A DNA stretch of 39,975 nucleotides from Candidatus Zixiibacteriota bacterium (GCA_900498245.1 LS998015.1:2805506-2845480); one strand, 5' to 3'; counted from the stretch's first letter, positions 23,143 to 31,711 are shown. Numbers and translations are program-made. Notes: generated by a model from the sequence alone, not told the origin.

Positions 23143-24210
23143 TTATACCCCCACCCCTTTGAGTCGATAGACATAAGCCAGGACTTCAGCCACGGCCCGG
23201 TACAACTTGGCCGGGACATAAGAACCGATCTCACACATGCTGAATAGGGCCCGCGCCAGCGGCTGATTTTCGACCACCGGGACACCGGCATTGCGGGCAA
23301 TTTCCTTTATTTTTTCGGCGACCAGCCGTTCACCCTTGGCCACCACCATGGGGGCTTCCATCTCATCGGGGTTATATTTGAGAGCGACCGCCAGGTGGGT
23401 CGGGTTGGTCACGACGACATCGGCCTTGGGAATGTCCTGCATCATCCTTTTGCGGGAGACTTCACGCTGGATCTGCCGCACGCGGGCCTTAATCTGCGGC
23501 GAGCCCTCCGTGTCTTTGTATTCATCCTGAATTTCCTGACGGCTCATCTTAATAGATTTTTCGAAATCGTACTTCTGATAGGCATAATCGAGGACGGCAA
23601 TAAGGAGCATAACGATACCGATTTGAAGAGATGTCTTGAGGGCCATTTTACCCATGGCGCCGGCGAAAACCGCTACCGAGTTATCCGAGAGCAAAAAGAA
23701 GGAATCGAGTTGCGAAGTGATGGCCTTATATCCGACAAATCCGATGACAATCAATTTTAAGGTGTCACGCGTCAATTCCATAAGGGAACGGACCGAGAAC
23801 ATCTTTTTGATGCCATTGGCGATATTCAATTTGTCCAGTTTCGGTTCCAGCGGCTTGCCGGTAAACATGAAGCCGACCTGCATGACATTGATGCCGTAAG
23901 CAACCAGGGAAAGAACCAGCAGTATCGGCCCCAGGAGGAAAAAGAAAGTCAAAATTTTCGAGGAAAACAAACTCACCAGAGTATCGAAGCCGGGATTCAT
24001 TTTGGGGGCTTCACTGAAGGTGAAGATCATATAGTCTTTTAACTGCCCCACCAGGAGCGGCCCCATGAAATAGAGGGCCACGGCACCCAGGCATAAAATG
24101 ACGGCCGAGTTCAGTTCCACGGAGCGGGCGACTTTTCCTTCCTCGCGGGCTTTCTGGCGCCGGCGCGGGGTCGCTTGTTCGGTTCGTTCCTGGAATTGCT
24201 CGTCGGCCAT
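23143..24210 (-). CDS. flhB: FlhB, flagellar export switch protein
   Basis: The protein has 355 aa. The basic N-terminus (ERTEQATPRRRQKAREEG) is typical. Four membrane helices follow, then the cytoplasmic autoprotease domain with the cleavage motif N269-P-T-H272. Self-cleavage between N and P switches export from hook to filament substrates, working with FliK, which is encoded 8 kb upstream in the same block. Order fliR-flhB-flhA is conserved. Confidence 0.97.
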   Translation of the reverse strand: MADEQFQERTEQATPRRRQKAREEGKVARSVELNSAVILCLGAVALYFMGPLLVGQLKDYMIFTFSEAPKMNPGFDTLVSLFSSKILTFFFLLGPILLVLSLVAYGINVMQVGFMFTGKPLEPKLDKLNIANGIKKMFSVRSLMELTRDTLKLIVIGFVGYKAITSQLDSFFLLSDNSVAVFAGAMGKMALKTSLQIGIVMLLIAVLDYAYQKYDFEKSIKMSRQEIQDEYKDTEGSPQIKARVRQIQREVSRKRMMQDIPKADVVVTNPTHLAVALKYNPDEMEAPMVVAKGERLVAEKIKEIARNAGVPVVENQPLARALFSMCEIGSYVPAKLYRAVAEVLAYVYRLKGVGV

Positions 24211-24220
24211 ATCTATCTTT

Positions 24221-25009
24221 CTAAATCGTTCCTATTCCGGCCAGGAGCCGGGCCACTTCGCCATCAAGAAAGACCACCGATTTTTCGACGATGAAGCGAA
24301 AGACCGGCAGAGAAACGGCGATGATTAAAAAGCCGACCCCGATTTTCAAGGGGAGTCCGACAATAAAAATATTCATCTGGGGAACAGTCCGAGCCACGAC
24401 GCCCAGCGCCACTTCGGTCAGGAAAAGTGTGATTATAACCGGAGCCGCGATTTTCACGGCCATGACAAAGGAATAAGCCGTGAAACGAATTATGAATTCC
24501 TGCACTGTCCCGGAGAAATTGAAGACTCCGACCGGGATGAGGCGATAACTGTCGGCAAAGGCCGAGATGATAGCATGATGACCGTCAATCGCCAGAAAAA
24601 GGAGAGCCGCGACAATAAACCAGAATTCGCCGATGATGGAAACTTCGGAGCCGGCCTCGGGATCCAAAACATTGACAATGGCCAGCCCGATTTGATATCC
24701 CACGATGCTTCCTGCCATCTGAATGGCGATGAAAAGCAGGGAGAAGAAAAAGCCGATGACAAATCCGGTCAGAACTTCCTTTGCCGCCAGAATGGCCAAG
24801 GTCCAAATTGAGGCGATCTGCAACGGTTGTGTCTTGGCCGCCAGGGGTAAAAGAATGATGGCCAGGATTATGGCAAATCCAGCCTTTATCATGGCGGGGA
24901 TATTTCTGTTGCCGAGGATGGGTGCGCTGATGAAAAGCCCCCCGGCCCGAAACATGACCAGTAGGAAGGTTTCCAATTTGTCGGCGCTATATGTTACAAA
25001 TTCGAACAA
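24221..25009 (-). CDS. fliR: FliR, flagellar export gate subunit
   Basis: The protein has 262 aa and starts at a TTG (25007-25009), supported by the family-typical opening MFEF and the lack of a better start. Six hydrophobic segments; R..G.....P near residue 21-30 (FRAGGLFISAPILG) and the DPEAGSEVSIIGEFW region match FliR. It assembles with FliP and FliQ into the export pore. It is separated from fliQ by 200 bases, unusual in this tightly packed block. Confidence 0.95.
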   Translation of the reverse strand: MFEFVTYSADKLETFLLVMFRAGGLFISAPILGNRNIPAMIKAGFAIILAIILLPLAAKTQPLQIASIWTLAILAAKEVLTGFVIGFFFSLLFIAIQMAGSIVGYQIGLAIVNVLDPEAGSEVSIIGEFWFIVAALLFLAIDGHHAIISAFADSYRLIPVGVFNFSGTVQEFIIRFTAYSFVMAVKIAAPVIITLFLTEVALGVVARTVPQMNIFIVGLPLKIGVGFLIIAVSLPVFRFIVEKSVVFLDGEVARLLAGIGTI

Positions 25010-25209
25010 GTCTTTTTACCTACAGTACGGGTTATTCGTCAAGACTTTAATCAAGTCTTATGCCAACCCTGAAGGCTACTTGTCTGAAATTGTAAGTCGC
25101 TTAATTACAACTGATTACGTTGCGGCATCGAAAGCCAAAGAAGACCGAAATTTGGGGTGGATGGAAAAGTTTGCCCGGCCCCGTAGAAATCTTTTCAATC
25201 GGCTATTTC
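25010..25209 (-). other. 200-base gap between fliQ and fliR with an inverted repeat
   Basis: This is the only sizeable gap within the fliL-fliA region. It contains a perfect inverted repeat AAGACTT-TAATC-AAGTCTT (25041-25059, plus-strand reading) and, overlapping it on the minus strand, TGGCATaagacTTGA, close to the sigma-54 pattern but lacking the C of the -12 GC. No convincing minus-strand gene is present. It may hold an internal promoter or an mRNA processing site. Confidence 0.35.
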
Positions 25210-25473
25210 TCATAGCGTAGGAATCATGGCATACATGCGATTGGTGAAATCGACAATGGTATTGATGATCCAGGGTAAAAAGAGCAGAAGCGACAGGGCC
25301 ACGACAATGATCTTGGGGATGAAAGTCAAAGTCATTTCATGAACCTGGGTGATAGCCTGAAGAATGGAGATTATCAAACCGATCAGAAGTCCCGAAATCA
25401 GCATCGGTGCCGAAACCAGAAGCATTGTCAGAACGGCATCACGGGCAATAGCCAAAACAACTTCAGGAGTCAT
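25210..25473 (-). CDS. fliQ: FliQ, flagellar export gate subunit
   Basis: The protein has 87 aa and two membrane helices, matching FliQ in length and sequence (ISILQAITQVHEMTLTFIPK is the diagnostic turn). Four copies surround the FliP-FliR core of the export gate. It lies 12 bases downstream of fliP. Confidence 0.97.
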   Translation of the reverse strand: MTPEVVLAIARDAVLTMLLVSAPMLISGLLIGLIISILQAITQVHEMTLTFIPKIIVVALSLLLFLPWIINTIVDFTNRMYAMIPTL

Positions 25474-25485
25474 ATATCATTTCCT

Positions 25486-26235
25486 TCAATGGAACGATTC
25501 CACCAGTGATTTGACCAGCAGGTACCAGCCGTCCACCAGAATAAACAGCAAAATCTTAAACGGCAAAGCAACAATAGTGGGCGGCAGCATCATCATACCC
25601 ATGGCCATGAGGACCGAGGCCACAATCATGTCAATTATCAAAAACGGGACAAAAATCAAAAAGGCTATCTGGAACCCCGTCCGCAATTCCGACAAGACAA
25701 ATCCGGGAATCAAGATATGGAGCGGGACATCATCGGGCGAATTCGGCTTCGGCTGATGCGCCAGATTGACAAACAGAGCCAGATCTTTTTCGCGTGTCTG
25801 CGCCAGCATGAATTTGCGAAACGGCTCCATCCCCTTTTGAAAGGCCACTTCTTTGGTAATTTTTTCGTCCAAAAAGGGCTTTAGACCGTCATTATAGGCC
25901 TTATTGGCCATCGGACTCATTATAAAAAAGGTCAGGATAAGGGCCAATGATATCATTAATTGATTGGGGGGCAACTGCTGCGTCCCGATGGCCTGCCGAA
26001 GGAATCCCAGAACAACGATGATGCGGATGAACGATGTGACCATCAAAATAATGGATGGAGCCAGTGTCAGCACGGTCAGAAGGAGAACGATTTGTAATGT
26101 GCTTGAGAGCTCGTTCGGCTTGGTGGTCTGGCCGACTTCGACCGATATTTTGGGGACGCCTTGCCCCTGAGCGGAGGCGGCTATAAGAGACGCCAAAATT
26201 ACGGCAAATATAGCTAGAGCAACTTTTCTTTTCAT
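25486..26235 (-). CDS. fliP: FliP, flagellar export gate subunit
   Basis: The protein has 249 aa. The cleavable signal peptide (MKRKVALAIFAVILASLIAA) is followed by four membrane helices, with the family signature SFIRIIVVLGFLRQAIGTQQ and PPNQLMISLALILTFFIMSP. FliP forms a pentamer at the core of the export channel. The gap to fliO is 53 bases and contains a small GC hairpin without a T run. Confidence 0.97.
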   Translation of the reverse strand: MKRKVALAIFAVILASLIAASAQGQGVPKISVEVGQTTKPNELSSTLQIVLLLTVLTLAPSIILMVTSFIRIIVVLGFLRQAIGTQQLPPNQLMISLALILTFFIMSPMANKAYNDGLKPFLDEKITKEVAFQKGMEPFRKFMLAQTREKDLALFVNLAHQPKPNSPDDVPLHILIPGFVLSELRTGFQIAFLIFVPFLIIDMIVASVLMAMGMMMLPPTIVALPFKILLFILVDGWYLLVKSLVESFH

Positions 26236-26288
26236 ATCCTATGAAAAAGCAAATCCTATTTTCGACGGCGTCCTGCCGCCATATTCAA

Positions 26289-26897
26289 TTAGACCGTCTG
26301 TGGACTTTTTATTTCATCCGTCAATTCCGTAGATTTTATTTTCCTCGCATTAAAAGAGCTGAATTTTCCCCGCGCCTCGCGAAGCAAACTCTTAAAGCCA
26401 ACAGGCCGTTTCTCCGGGGCGAGATCGCCGAGCATCTGGGTCGTCTCATCTTTATCGAGTTCGGTCAGAGGAGTGATGTTCTCTTCCGTGATGCCGACCA
26501 GAACCGACCGTTCAGCCACCCGAATCAAGGCCACCGACTTTTTCTGGGAGATGTATGTAGTTTCCAGTACTTCCAGAAGGCGATGCTCCCGATTGGACGA
26601 TAATTTGGCGCCCATCATTCTCTTTAACAGGTATAGAAATCCGTAAATGCAGCCGACCACGAGTGTCAGCGCTCCGACAAGTTTCACCAGCGGCCAGAGC
26701 ATCGATTCTTTTTCCACGACGCCACTATCGGTTACGGTTGATGTTTGAGAAGCAACTGCGGAGTCGGCGGCATAGAGTGCGGCGTCACCCCCCGGAGCGG
26801 TCGTTTTAATACCGGACAATTGCGTGGTCACCAGCAGGACCGCCAGGACCGCCATTAAAAGAAATCCAAGTATCAGTGATTTCTTCTTCGGACTCAT
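26289..26897 (-). CDS. fliO: FliO, flagellar biosynthesis protein
   Basis: The protein has 202 aa. Two hydrophobic segments (about 8-28 and 70-92) flank a periplasmic stretch, then comes the conserved FliO cytoplasmic domain: LLEVLETTYISQKKSVALIR and VLVGITEENIT. It helps assemble the FliP ring. A C-terminal basic tail of about 50 residues is extra. It overlaps fliN by four bases. Confidence 0.92.
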   Translation of the reverse strand: MSPKKKSLILGFLLMAVLAVLLVTTQLSGIKTTAPGGDAALYAADSAVASQTSTVTDSGVVEKESMLWPLVKLVGALTLVVGCIYGFLYLLKRMMGAKLSSNREHRLLEVLETTYISQKKSVALIRVAERSVLVGITEENITPLTELDKDETTQMLGDLAPEKRPVGFKSLLREARGKFSSFNARKIKSTELTDEIKSPQTV

Positions 26898-27433
26898 TGG
26901 AGATTCTTAATTCTTTCTTCGGGTGACATTAACTGCGTTATACGCAACCCGAAACTTTCTTCAACCACGACCACTTCGCCGCGGGCGACACATTTTTGAT
27001 TGACAAGCAGATCGACCGCCTCGCCGACCAATTTATCCAGTTCCACAACCGAACCGGGTCCAAGGGCCAGGATATCGGCTATTTTCATCCTGGTTCGTCC
27101 CAATTCGATCGATACCGGAAGGTCGACATCCATCAAGAGGTCGATATTTTTGGGATCCCGCTTTTCATTCCCGATAGATAATTGCTGAAAATCGGCTTTA
27201 TTTACGGTCGGACCTTCCTCCCCGGCATCTTCCGGGGTTTCGTCCGCCTGCCCCATACCGGCCATATCGCGAAGGACATTATCGATGGCATCCTGGCTGA
27301 TCATCGAAGGATCATCGGCTTTTTCAGGCGGTGAGGCCTCGGCATCGGGCGAACCCATTTTGGGTTCATCGCCGGTATCATCCTTGATATTTTGGTTCGG
27401 CGGCATTTGCCGCAGATCGTTCTCATCTCCCAT
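26894..27433 (-). CDS. fliN: FliN, flagellar switch protein with a long N-terminal extension
   Basis: The ATG at 27431-27433 (179 aa) is preferred because AAGGAG lies eight bases upstream; ATG or GTG codons two and three codons earlier are too close to that site. The C-terminal SpoA domain (about 95-170: LLMDVDLPVSIELGRTRMK, LGPGSVVELDKL and VARGEVVVV) is canonical. The N-terminal 90 residues are acidic and include ISQDAIDNVLRDM at about 45-57, which resembles the EIDALL CheY-binding motif of FliM and FliY. No CheC-type phosphatase domain is present, so it is FliN rather than full FliY. Confidence 0.93.
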   Translation of the reverse strand: MGDENDLRQMPPNQNIKDDTGDEPKMGSPDAEASPPEKADDPSMISQDAIDNVLRDMAGMGQADETPEDAGEEGPTVNKADFQQLSIGNEKRDPKNIDLLMDVDLPVSIELGRTRMKIADILALGPGSVVELDKLVGEAVDLLVNQKCVARGEVVVVEESFGLRITQLMSPEERIKNLQ

Positions 27434-27438
27434 TGACA

Positions 27439-28431
27439 TCACTCCTTTTCTAAGTACGGAAAAATTTCGGTAATCTGGCAGGCTCGCCGTTTACCGAAAA
27501 GTCCCGGTCGGCAAAGAAATTTTTTGCGCTGTGCCACCAGCAAATCGACCGAGTCGTTAATCTTTTGATCCGTTGTGATTACATCTCCGACGCGAAGATT
27601 AAGGAAATCACGCATTTTCAGTCTGGTATTTGCCAAAACCGCGGCCATTTCCACCGGTGTATTTTTCAGGTTTTCTTCATTCAATTCCCGACTGCTTCCG
27701 ACCGCTTTCTTCTTAGTCGCATCGATCCAGTTCTGAGCCGAAAGTTTCGAGAGGACGCCTTCGAGCGAAACATACGGATAGCAGATTGTCAGGAGACCGG
27801 TAGTGCTGAAAAGTTTCAACTGCAGGGAGACGACTATCACCGTTTCGTTGGCCGGCACCACCTGGATAAATTGGGGATTGGTTTCAAAAGAATTTTGCTC
27901 GATATTAATCGGCACGATATTTTGCCAGGAATCCTCCAGATCACGATAAATACGCAGGGCAATTTTGGACATGACCGATTTCTCAATCCCGGTCAGTTCC
28001 CGCTCGATTTCCAGAATCTTCTCCCCGCCTCCGAACATCCGATCGATAAAGGAGAACGTCAGGGACGGATTGAAATCCATTATACAGAGCCCTTCCAGGG
28101 GCGGGGCGCCAAAAGTATAAGTGCAAGACGGGGAAACCAGTGACATTATGTACTCAGAATAGTTGATCTGGTCGACTGAGATTAGATCGACATCGACCAT
28201 AGTTCGCAACATCGCCGAAAGGGTCGAGCCGATGTGCCCGGAGAAGTTGTCGTGCATGTTCTCCAGAGTCCGCACCTGGTCCTTGGAAACCCGGTTGGGA
28301 TGCTTGAAGTCATAGGTCACAACCGAGCGGGTCTGTTCCGATTTAGCCTGCGCCGGATCCTGAACCGGCTCGCTGGCCGAGACCGTGCTCAGCAGGGCAT
28401 CGATTTCTTCTTGCGATAATATTTTTGCCAC
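27439..28431 (-). CDS. fliM: FliM, flagellar motor switch protein
   Basis: The protein has 330 aa. The N-terminal peptide LSQEEIDALLS binds phospho-CheY in studied systems. The middle domain (about 45-230) and a C-terminal SpoA domain (about 250-320) are present at normal length. It connects FliG to FliN in the C-ring and sets rotation direction. Its stop lies within the start region of fliN. Confidence 0.96.
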   Translation of the reverse strand: MAKILSQEEIDALLSTVSASEPVQDPAQAKSEQTRSVVTYDFKHPNRVSKDQVRTLENMHDNFSGHIGSTLSAMLRTMVDVDLISVDQINYSEYIMSLVSPSCTYTFGAPPLEGLCIMDFNPSLTFSFIDRMFGGGEKILEIERELTGIEKSVMSKIALRIYRDLEDSWQNIVPINIEQNSFETNPQFIQVVPANETVIVVSLQLKLFSTTGLLTICYPYVSLEGVLSKLSAQNWIDATKKKAVGSSRELNEENLKNTPVEMAAVLANTRLKMRDFLNLRVGDVITTDQKINDSVDLLVAQRKKFLCRPGLFGKRRACQITEIFPYLEKE

Positions 28432-28452
28432 GTTTCTCTTCCCTGCACTCGC

Positions 28453-28986
28453 CTACTGTATGATGAAATCGGTAAAATATACCGCCGCCAGATCATCAAG
28501 TTGCAGCAATTGCTCAATCCGTTTCTTGATCTGAAAACGGGTTATTTCCTTTTGCCTGGGATCCGATAACTGCTCGATGGTTTTCGACCCCAGAATAGTT
28601 ATCAGGGCATCTCTGATAAGGGGCTGTTTGTCTTCGAATATCCGCATGGTCTCCTGCGAACCGACTTCGAAGGCCATGGAAACCGACAGGTACCGGGTGC
28701 CGCCCGTTCCGGACGGGTTGACGATAATATTATCAACCTTGAATACCGTCGAGGCCCCTTCCTTTTCTCCGCCGGCTGTTTTCTTCGGCTTTTCTTTTTT
28801 CTCAGTCGCCGGGGCATTACCGGCCGAGCCAAAAAAGGACTTACCGGCGAAAAAACCGGCCCCAATGACAACTAGGCCGATGACAGCATAAAGCACCACC
28901 GGTGGCAGTCCCTTCTTTTTGGGAGTCGCTTCTGCCTCGGGAACAGGAGCCTTGTCCGGGGCTTTGGCATCATTTTTATCAGCCAT
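28453..28986 (-). CDS. fliL: FliL, flagellar basal-body-associated protein
   Basis: The protein has 177 aa: a charged cytoplasmic N-terminus, a membrane helix at about 29-50, a Lys-rich linker, and a periplasmic FliL domain with FKVDNIIVNPSGTGGTRYL, PLIRDALI and the C-terminal AAVYFTDFIIQ. FliL forms rings around the stator units. It sits 17 bases downstream of flbD and 21 bases upstream of fliM. Confidence 0.93.
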   Translation of the reverse strand: MADKNDAKAPDKAPVPEAEATPKKKGLPPVVLYAVIGLVVIGAGFFAGKSFFGSAGNAPATEKKEKPKKTAGGEKEGASTVFKVDNIIVNPSGTGGTRYLSVSMAFEVGSQETMRIFEDKQPLIRDALITILGSKTIEQLSDPRQKEITRFQIKKRIEQLLQLDDLAAVYFTDFIIQ

Positions 28987-29003
28987 CTTGACTTTCCTTC
29001 CCG

Positions 29004-29216
29004 CTATTCCTGCTTCCGATCCGATACGGGATCAATCCCTGCGGCCAGCCGGCGAAAGGCGGCCACTTTGCGGATCACTTCGTCCGGACTCTCTTTGACC
29101 ATAATTTTCTTACCGTCAGTAAAACTGATTATGGTGTCCGGAATCGCTTCCACAAATTCAATCAGATCGTCATTAATAACAATTTCGCTGTTATTCAATT
29201 TGGTTAACTTTATCAT
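29004..29216 (-). CDS. flbD: FlbD/SwrD small flagellar protein
   Basis: The protein has 70 aa. It opens MIKLTKLNNSEIVINDDLIE, then IPDTIISFTDGKKIMVKESP and VIRKV, all matching the FlbD (SwrD) family found between flgE and motility genes. SwrD in Bacillus increases flagellar torque. The gene lies 14 bases after flgE. Confidence 0.93.
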   Translation of the reverse strand: MIKLTKLNNSEIVINDDLIEFVEAIPDTIISFTDGKKIMVKESPDEVIRKVAAFRRLAAGIDPVSDRKQE

Positions 29217-29230
29217 TTAAAAGTCACCTG

Positions 29231-31201
29231 TTATCTCTTCAGATTCACCAATTCGTCCAGCATGTTGTCGGACGTCGTGATGATGCGGGCATTGGCCTGA
29301 AAACCGCGCTGGGCCGTGATCATATTGGTAAATTCCTGGGCGATATCGACCGAAGAGGCCTCAAGAGCGCCGGAGGAAAGTGTTCCCGATATGGTCTCAC
29401 CTGCTACGCCTTCAATCGGTTGGCCGGAGTTGGCCGATACCTGATAGAGCGACCGGCCGGCCTTCAATAAACCGCCATGATTATTGAAATCGGCCAGTAT
29501 AATCTGGGCCAGAACGCGGCTGACACCATTGGTGAAAATACCTGAAATATTGCCATTGGCATCGATGGATATCTTGTCCAGAATACCCAGGCCATAGCCA
29601 TTTTGGTTCATAATTGAGGCGGTATGGGCCGAGGCAAAACCGGTCAGGCCATCATATCGTCCGGCGGTGCCAGCATTGATATCCAAATTCACGGTCGCGG
29701 CCCCATTATTAGGATCAAAGGAGAGTCCCGTAGAACCACCGTTATAGCCGAATGAGAGAAGGGATCCGTCCTGGTTGAAGCGGACCGTTCCGGTTCCGCC
29801 GCCGAGAATTATTTCATTGCCGGTAAAAGCGGCCGACCAGGTCCATTCATTCGGATTCACCGATTTGGTGAATTGAATGGTCATGGTGTGTTTTCCGCCC
29901 TGTGAGTCAAAGACCGTTATCGAAGTAGAGTGGGTGGTATCGGCGGTATTAATAATAGACGTTCCGGCGCTGAGGCCATTAAGACTGCTGATTTCGACAC
30001 CTCCACCGCCGAGGCCGGCGATACCGGTGGCGAGGCCGGTGTTATCATCGACTTCAATATCAAGCATTTCCGGATCCAACGCCACGCCGCCGGTCGGAGT
30101 GAAAACATCATTGCAGACAAAGGAATGATTGGACCCGTTGTTGGCGGCCAGCGTACTGCCGTCGGCGACACCAAAAACCACGCCGACAATATTGCCGGCC
30201 GTAGCCGCGCCGTTGGCGTTAAGCGTCACGGATGACGCCGAGGAAGTAATATTATAATCGGTGCCGGAACCGGCCTTTTCGCGGGTCAGTTGAATCTGAC
30301 CACCGACCAGTTCGGCCCTGATACCGTCGATCTGATTGATAGCGGTAATTAAATCGTTTATACTAGAATTAAGGGTTAAGCCGGAGACCGTATCTACGAT
30401 AGCCCCATTATCGCGCGACAACGTGAAACCGGTGACGTCGGTCACACCGAGTGATCCCAAAGTCATATTTCCGGATAAAGCGACTACCGGATTCCCGGAA
30501 CCGTCATCGCCCACGGAAGTTCCGGTAAAAGTGGAATTGGTTGCCTGGGCTCCGGTAAGTGTCAAGGTATGAACACCTCCGGCGCCGTTAATGGCCGTTC
30601 CTGAAACCGTATTAATGTTGGTGGTACCGCTCGACTGCAAAGTCGCCGTAGATTCGGTGGCCACGGAGTTCAAATTATTTCCAAGATTGACGCGGGTGGT
30701 GGCGCGAGCCGGATCCTGCTGACCGAACGGAAGAGTTATATTTCCGACTGTGGCGGTGCTGAGGATATTTCCATCGGCGTCAGCCATTTTCCCCTGCACG
30801 AACATACCGGTTGACGGGTCAACCAGATTGGAATTGGCGTCAAATCCAAAGGCTCCGGCGCGGGTATAGAAGCGGCCGGTCCCGTTCGAAAGCACAAAGA
30901 ATCCCGAGCCCTGAATAGCCAGATCGGTTATCTGCCCGGTCGTCTCCAGGCCGCCCTGCTGGAAGAGATTATCGATGGTCGCCACACTCATACCCAATCC
31001 CAACTGAACGGGATTGGTGCCGCCGTTCAATGACGACGGCCGCCCGGCACCCTTGTACGATTGCACGAGCGCTTCCTGGAAAGTCACCCGACCGGCTTTG
31101 AAGCCGATGGTGTTGACGTTGGCGATGTTATCGCCGATTACATTCATCTTAGTCTGGTGGTTCCGCAGTCCCGAAACCCCGGCAAAAAGCGATGCCATCA
31201 T
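29231..31201 (-). CDS. flgE: FlgE, flagellar hook protein with a large inserted region
   Basis: The protein has 656 aa, versus about 400 in E. coli. The N-terminal rod/hook core (MMASLFAGVSGLRNHQTKMN, IGDNIANVNTIGFKAGRVTF) and C-terminal core (VDIAQEFTNMITAQRGFQAN) are canonical. The extra length lies in the centre (roughly 190-430) as Thr/Ser/Gly-rich, strand-forming sequence such as TTNINTVSGTAINGAGG, expected to be exposed on the hook surface. AAGGAGG lies ten bases before the first of two adjacent ATG codons. The 3' end of a 34-codon open frame overlaps this start. Confidence 0.96.
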   Translation of the reverse strand: MMASLFAGVSGLRNHQTKMNVIGDNIANVNTIGFKAGRVTFQEALVQSYKGAGRPSSLNGGTNPVQLGLGMSVATIDNLFQQGGLETTGQITDLAIQGSGFFVLSNGTGRFYTRAGAFGFDANSNLVDPSTGMFVQGKMADADGNILSTATVGNITLPFGQQDPARATTRVNLGNNLNSVATESTATLQSSGTTNINTVSGTAINGAGGVHTLTLTGAQATNSTFTGTSVGDDGSGNPVVALSGNMTLGSLGVTDVTGFTLSRDNGAIVDTVSGLTLNSSINDLITAINQIDGIRAELVGGQIQLTREKAGSGTDYNITSSASSVTLNANGAATAGNIVGVVFGVADGSTLAANNGSNHSFVCNDVFTPTGGVALDPEMLDIEVDDNTGLATGIAGLGGGGVEISSLNGLSAGTSIINTADTTHSTSITVFDSQGGKHTMTIQFTKSVNPNEWTWSAAFTGNEIILGGGTGTVRFNQDGSLLSFGYNGGSTGLSFDPNNGAATVNLDINAGTAGRYDGLTGFASAHTASIMNQNGYGLGILDKISIDANGNISGIFTNGVSRVLAQIILADFNNHGGLLKAGRSLYQVSANSGQPIEGVAGETISGTLSSGALEASSVDIAQEFTNMITAQRGFQANARIITTSDNMLDELVNLKR

Positions 31202-31302
31202 AGATGTACATCCTCCTTACTTAAAAGCAAGGCCCCCCCGTCTTTGAACGGGGTCCAGCCCACTCCATGGTTTATTGTTATTATTTTCATCGTTTTCATC
31301 AT
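31198..31302 (-). CDS. Possible 34-residue protein between the flagellar-operon protein and flgE
   Basis: Starting at ATG 31300-31302 the minus strand is open for 34 codons and reads MMKTMKIITINHGVGWTPFK and then DGGALLLSKEDVHL. Its start overlaps the stop of the upstream gene (ATGA) and its stop overlaps the flgE start (ATGA), so it exactly fills the gap. Its own ribosome site is not visible; translation would depend on coupling. The frame also contains a GC hairpin (31236-31253). No family is recognised; it could be a coincidental frame. Confidence 0.35.
   Translation of the reverse strand: MMKTMKIITINHGVGWTPFKDGGALLLSKEDVHL
31236..31253 (-). other. GC-rich hairpin upstream of flgE
   Basis: CCCCGT and ACGGGG (31236-31241 with 31248-31253) form a six-pair stem with a six-base loop, about 35 bases before the flgE start codon. 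On the minus strand the sequence after it is GGGCCTTGCTTTT, a poor T run, so it may pause transcription or affect mRNA stability rather than terminate. Confidence 0.45.
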
Positions 31303-31688
31303 AGTATTATGGCCGAATCGATAGAAGTGAAGACACCTTCGCGAAGATTCTCCTTTCCGAAGGCCGTGATGACGGTACGATTGGGCACCGAGACGACATA
31401 AGCGGAGCTTTCGTCGAGTATCAAAGTCTCCTTGGAGCCTTTCACCGACGCCTTATCGATGGCCTGCGACAACTGATTTAATTTGCTGTCCGATAATTCG
31501 ATGCCTCGGGAGAAGAGCCGCTCGCGGGCATGCTTAGAAAAATTGATTTCGCGGGCCTTGGCCAATTCCTGGGCAAAGTTTTCTTTTTTCCCCAAGTTGG
31601 AATTTATTTTGTTCACCACAGTTTTGGCTTTGTCGCCCTGGACAATGTCCAGCAACTTCACTTGCGAATTGAAACTATTTATTCTCAT
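31299..31688 (-). CDS. Flagellar operon protein, TIGR02530-like
   Basis: The protein has 129 aa. The core INFSKHARERLFSRGIELSD, then LNQLSQAIDKASVKGS and AYVVSVPNRTVITAF, matches the family annotated simply as flagellar operon protein (TIGR02530, as I recall it), always found beside flgD and flgE. A role in hook assembly is inferred from position; the biochemical function is unknown. Confidence 0.85.
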   Translation of the reverse strand: MRINSFNSQVKLLDIVQGDKAKTVVNKINSNLGKKENFAQELAKAREINFSKHARERLFSRGIELSDSKLNQLSQAIDKASVKGSKETLILDESSAYVVSVPNRTVITAFGKENLREGVFTSIDSAIIL

Positions 31689-31711
31689 TATAAACCTCTC
31701 ACCTTCCCATG

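Noticed and set aside
25114-25215. A 32-codon minus-strand frame whose ATG overlaps the fliQ stop
   Set aside because: It does not reach fliR, has no ribosome site and reads as arginine-rich sequence without family features; the ATGA overlap alone is common by chance.
24723-25220. Plus-strand frame of 165 codons crossing the fliQ-fliR gap
   Set aside because: Its first half is antisense to fliR and only the last 70 codons lie in the gap and the very end of fliQ; no start or ribosome site lies in the gap and no family is recognised.
26236-26288. GGCG...CGCC hairpin between fliO and fliP as a terminator
   Set aside because: The stem is four pairs and no T run follows on the minus strand; the genes are conserved partners that need co-expression.
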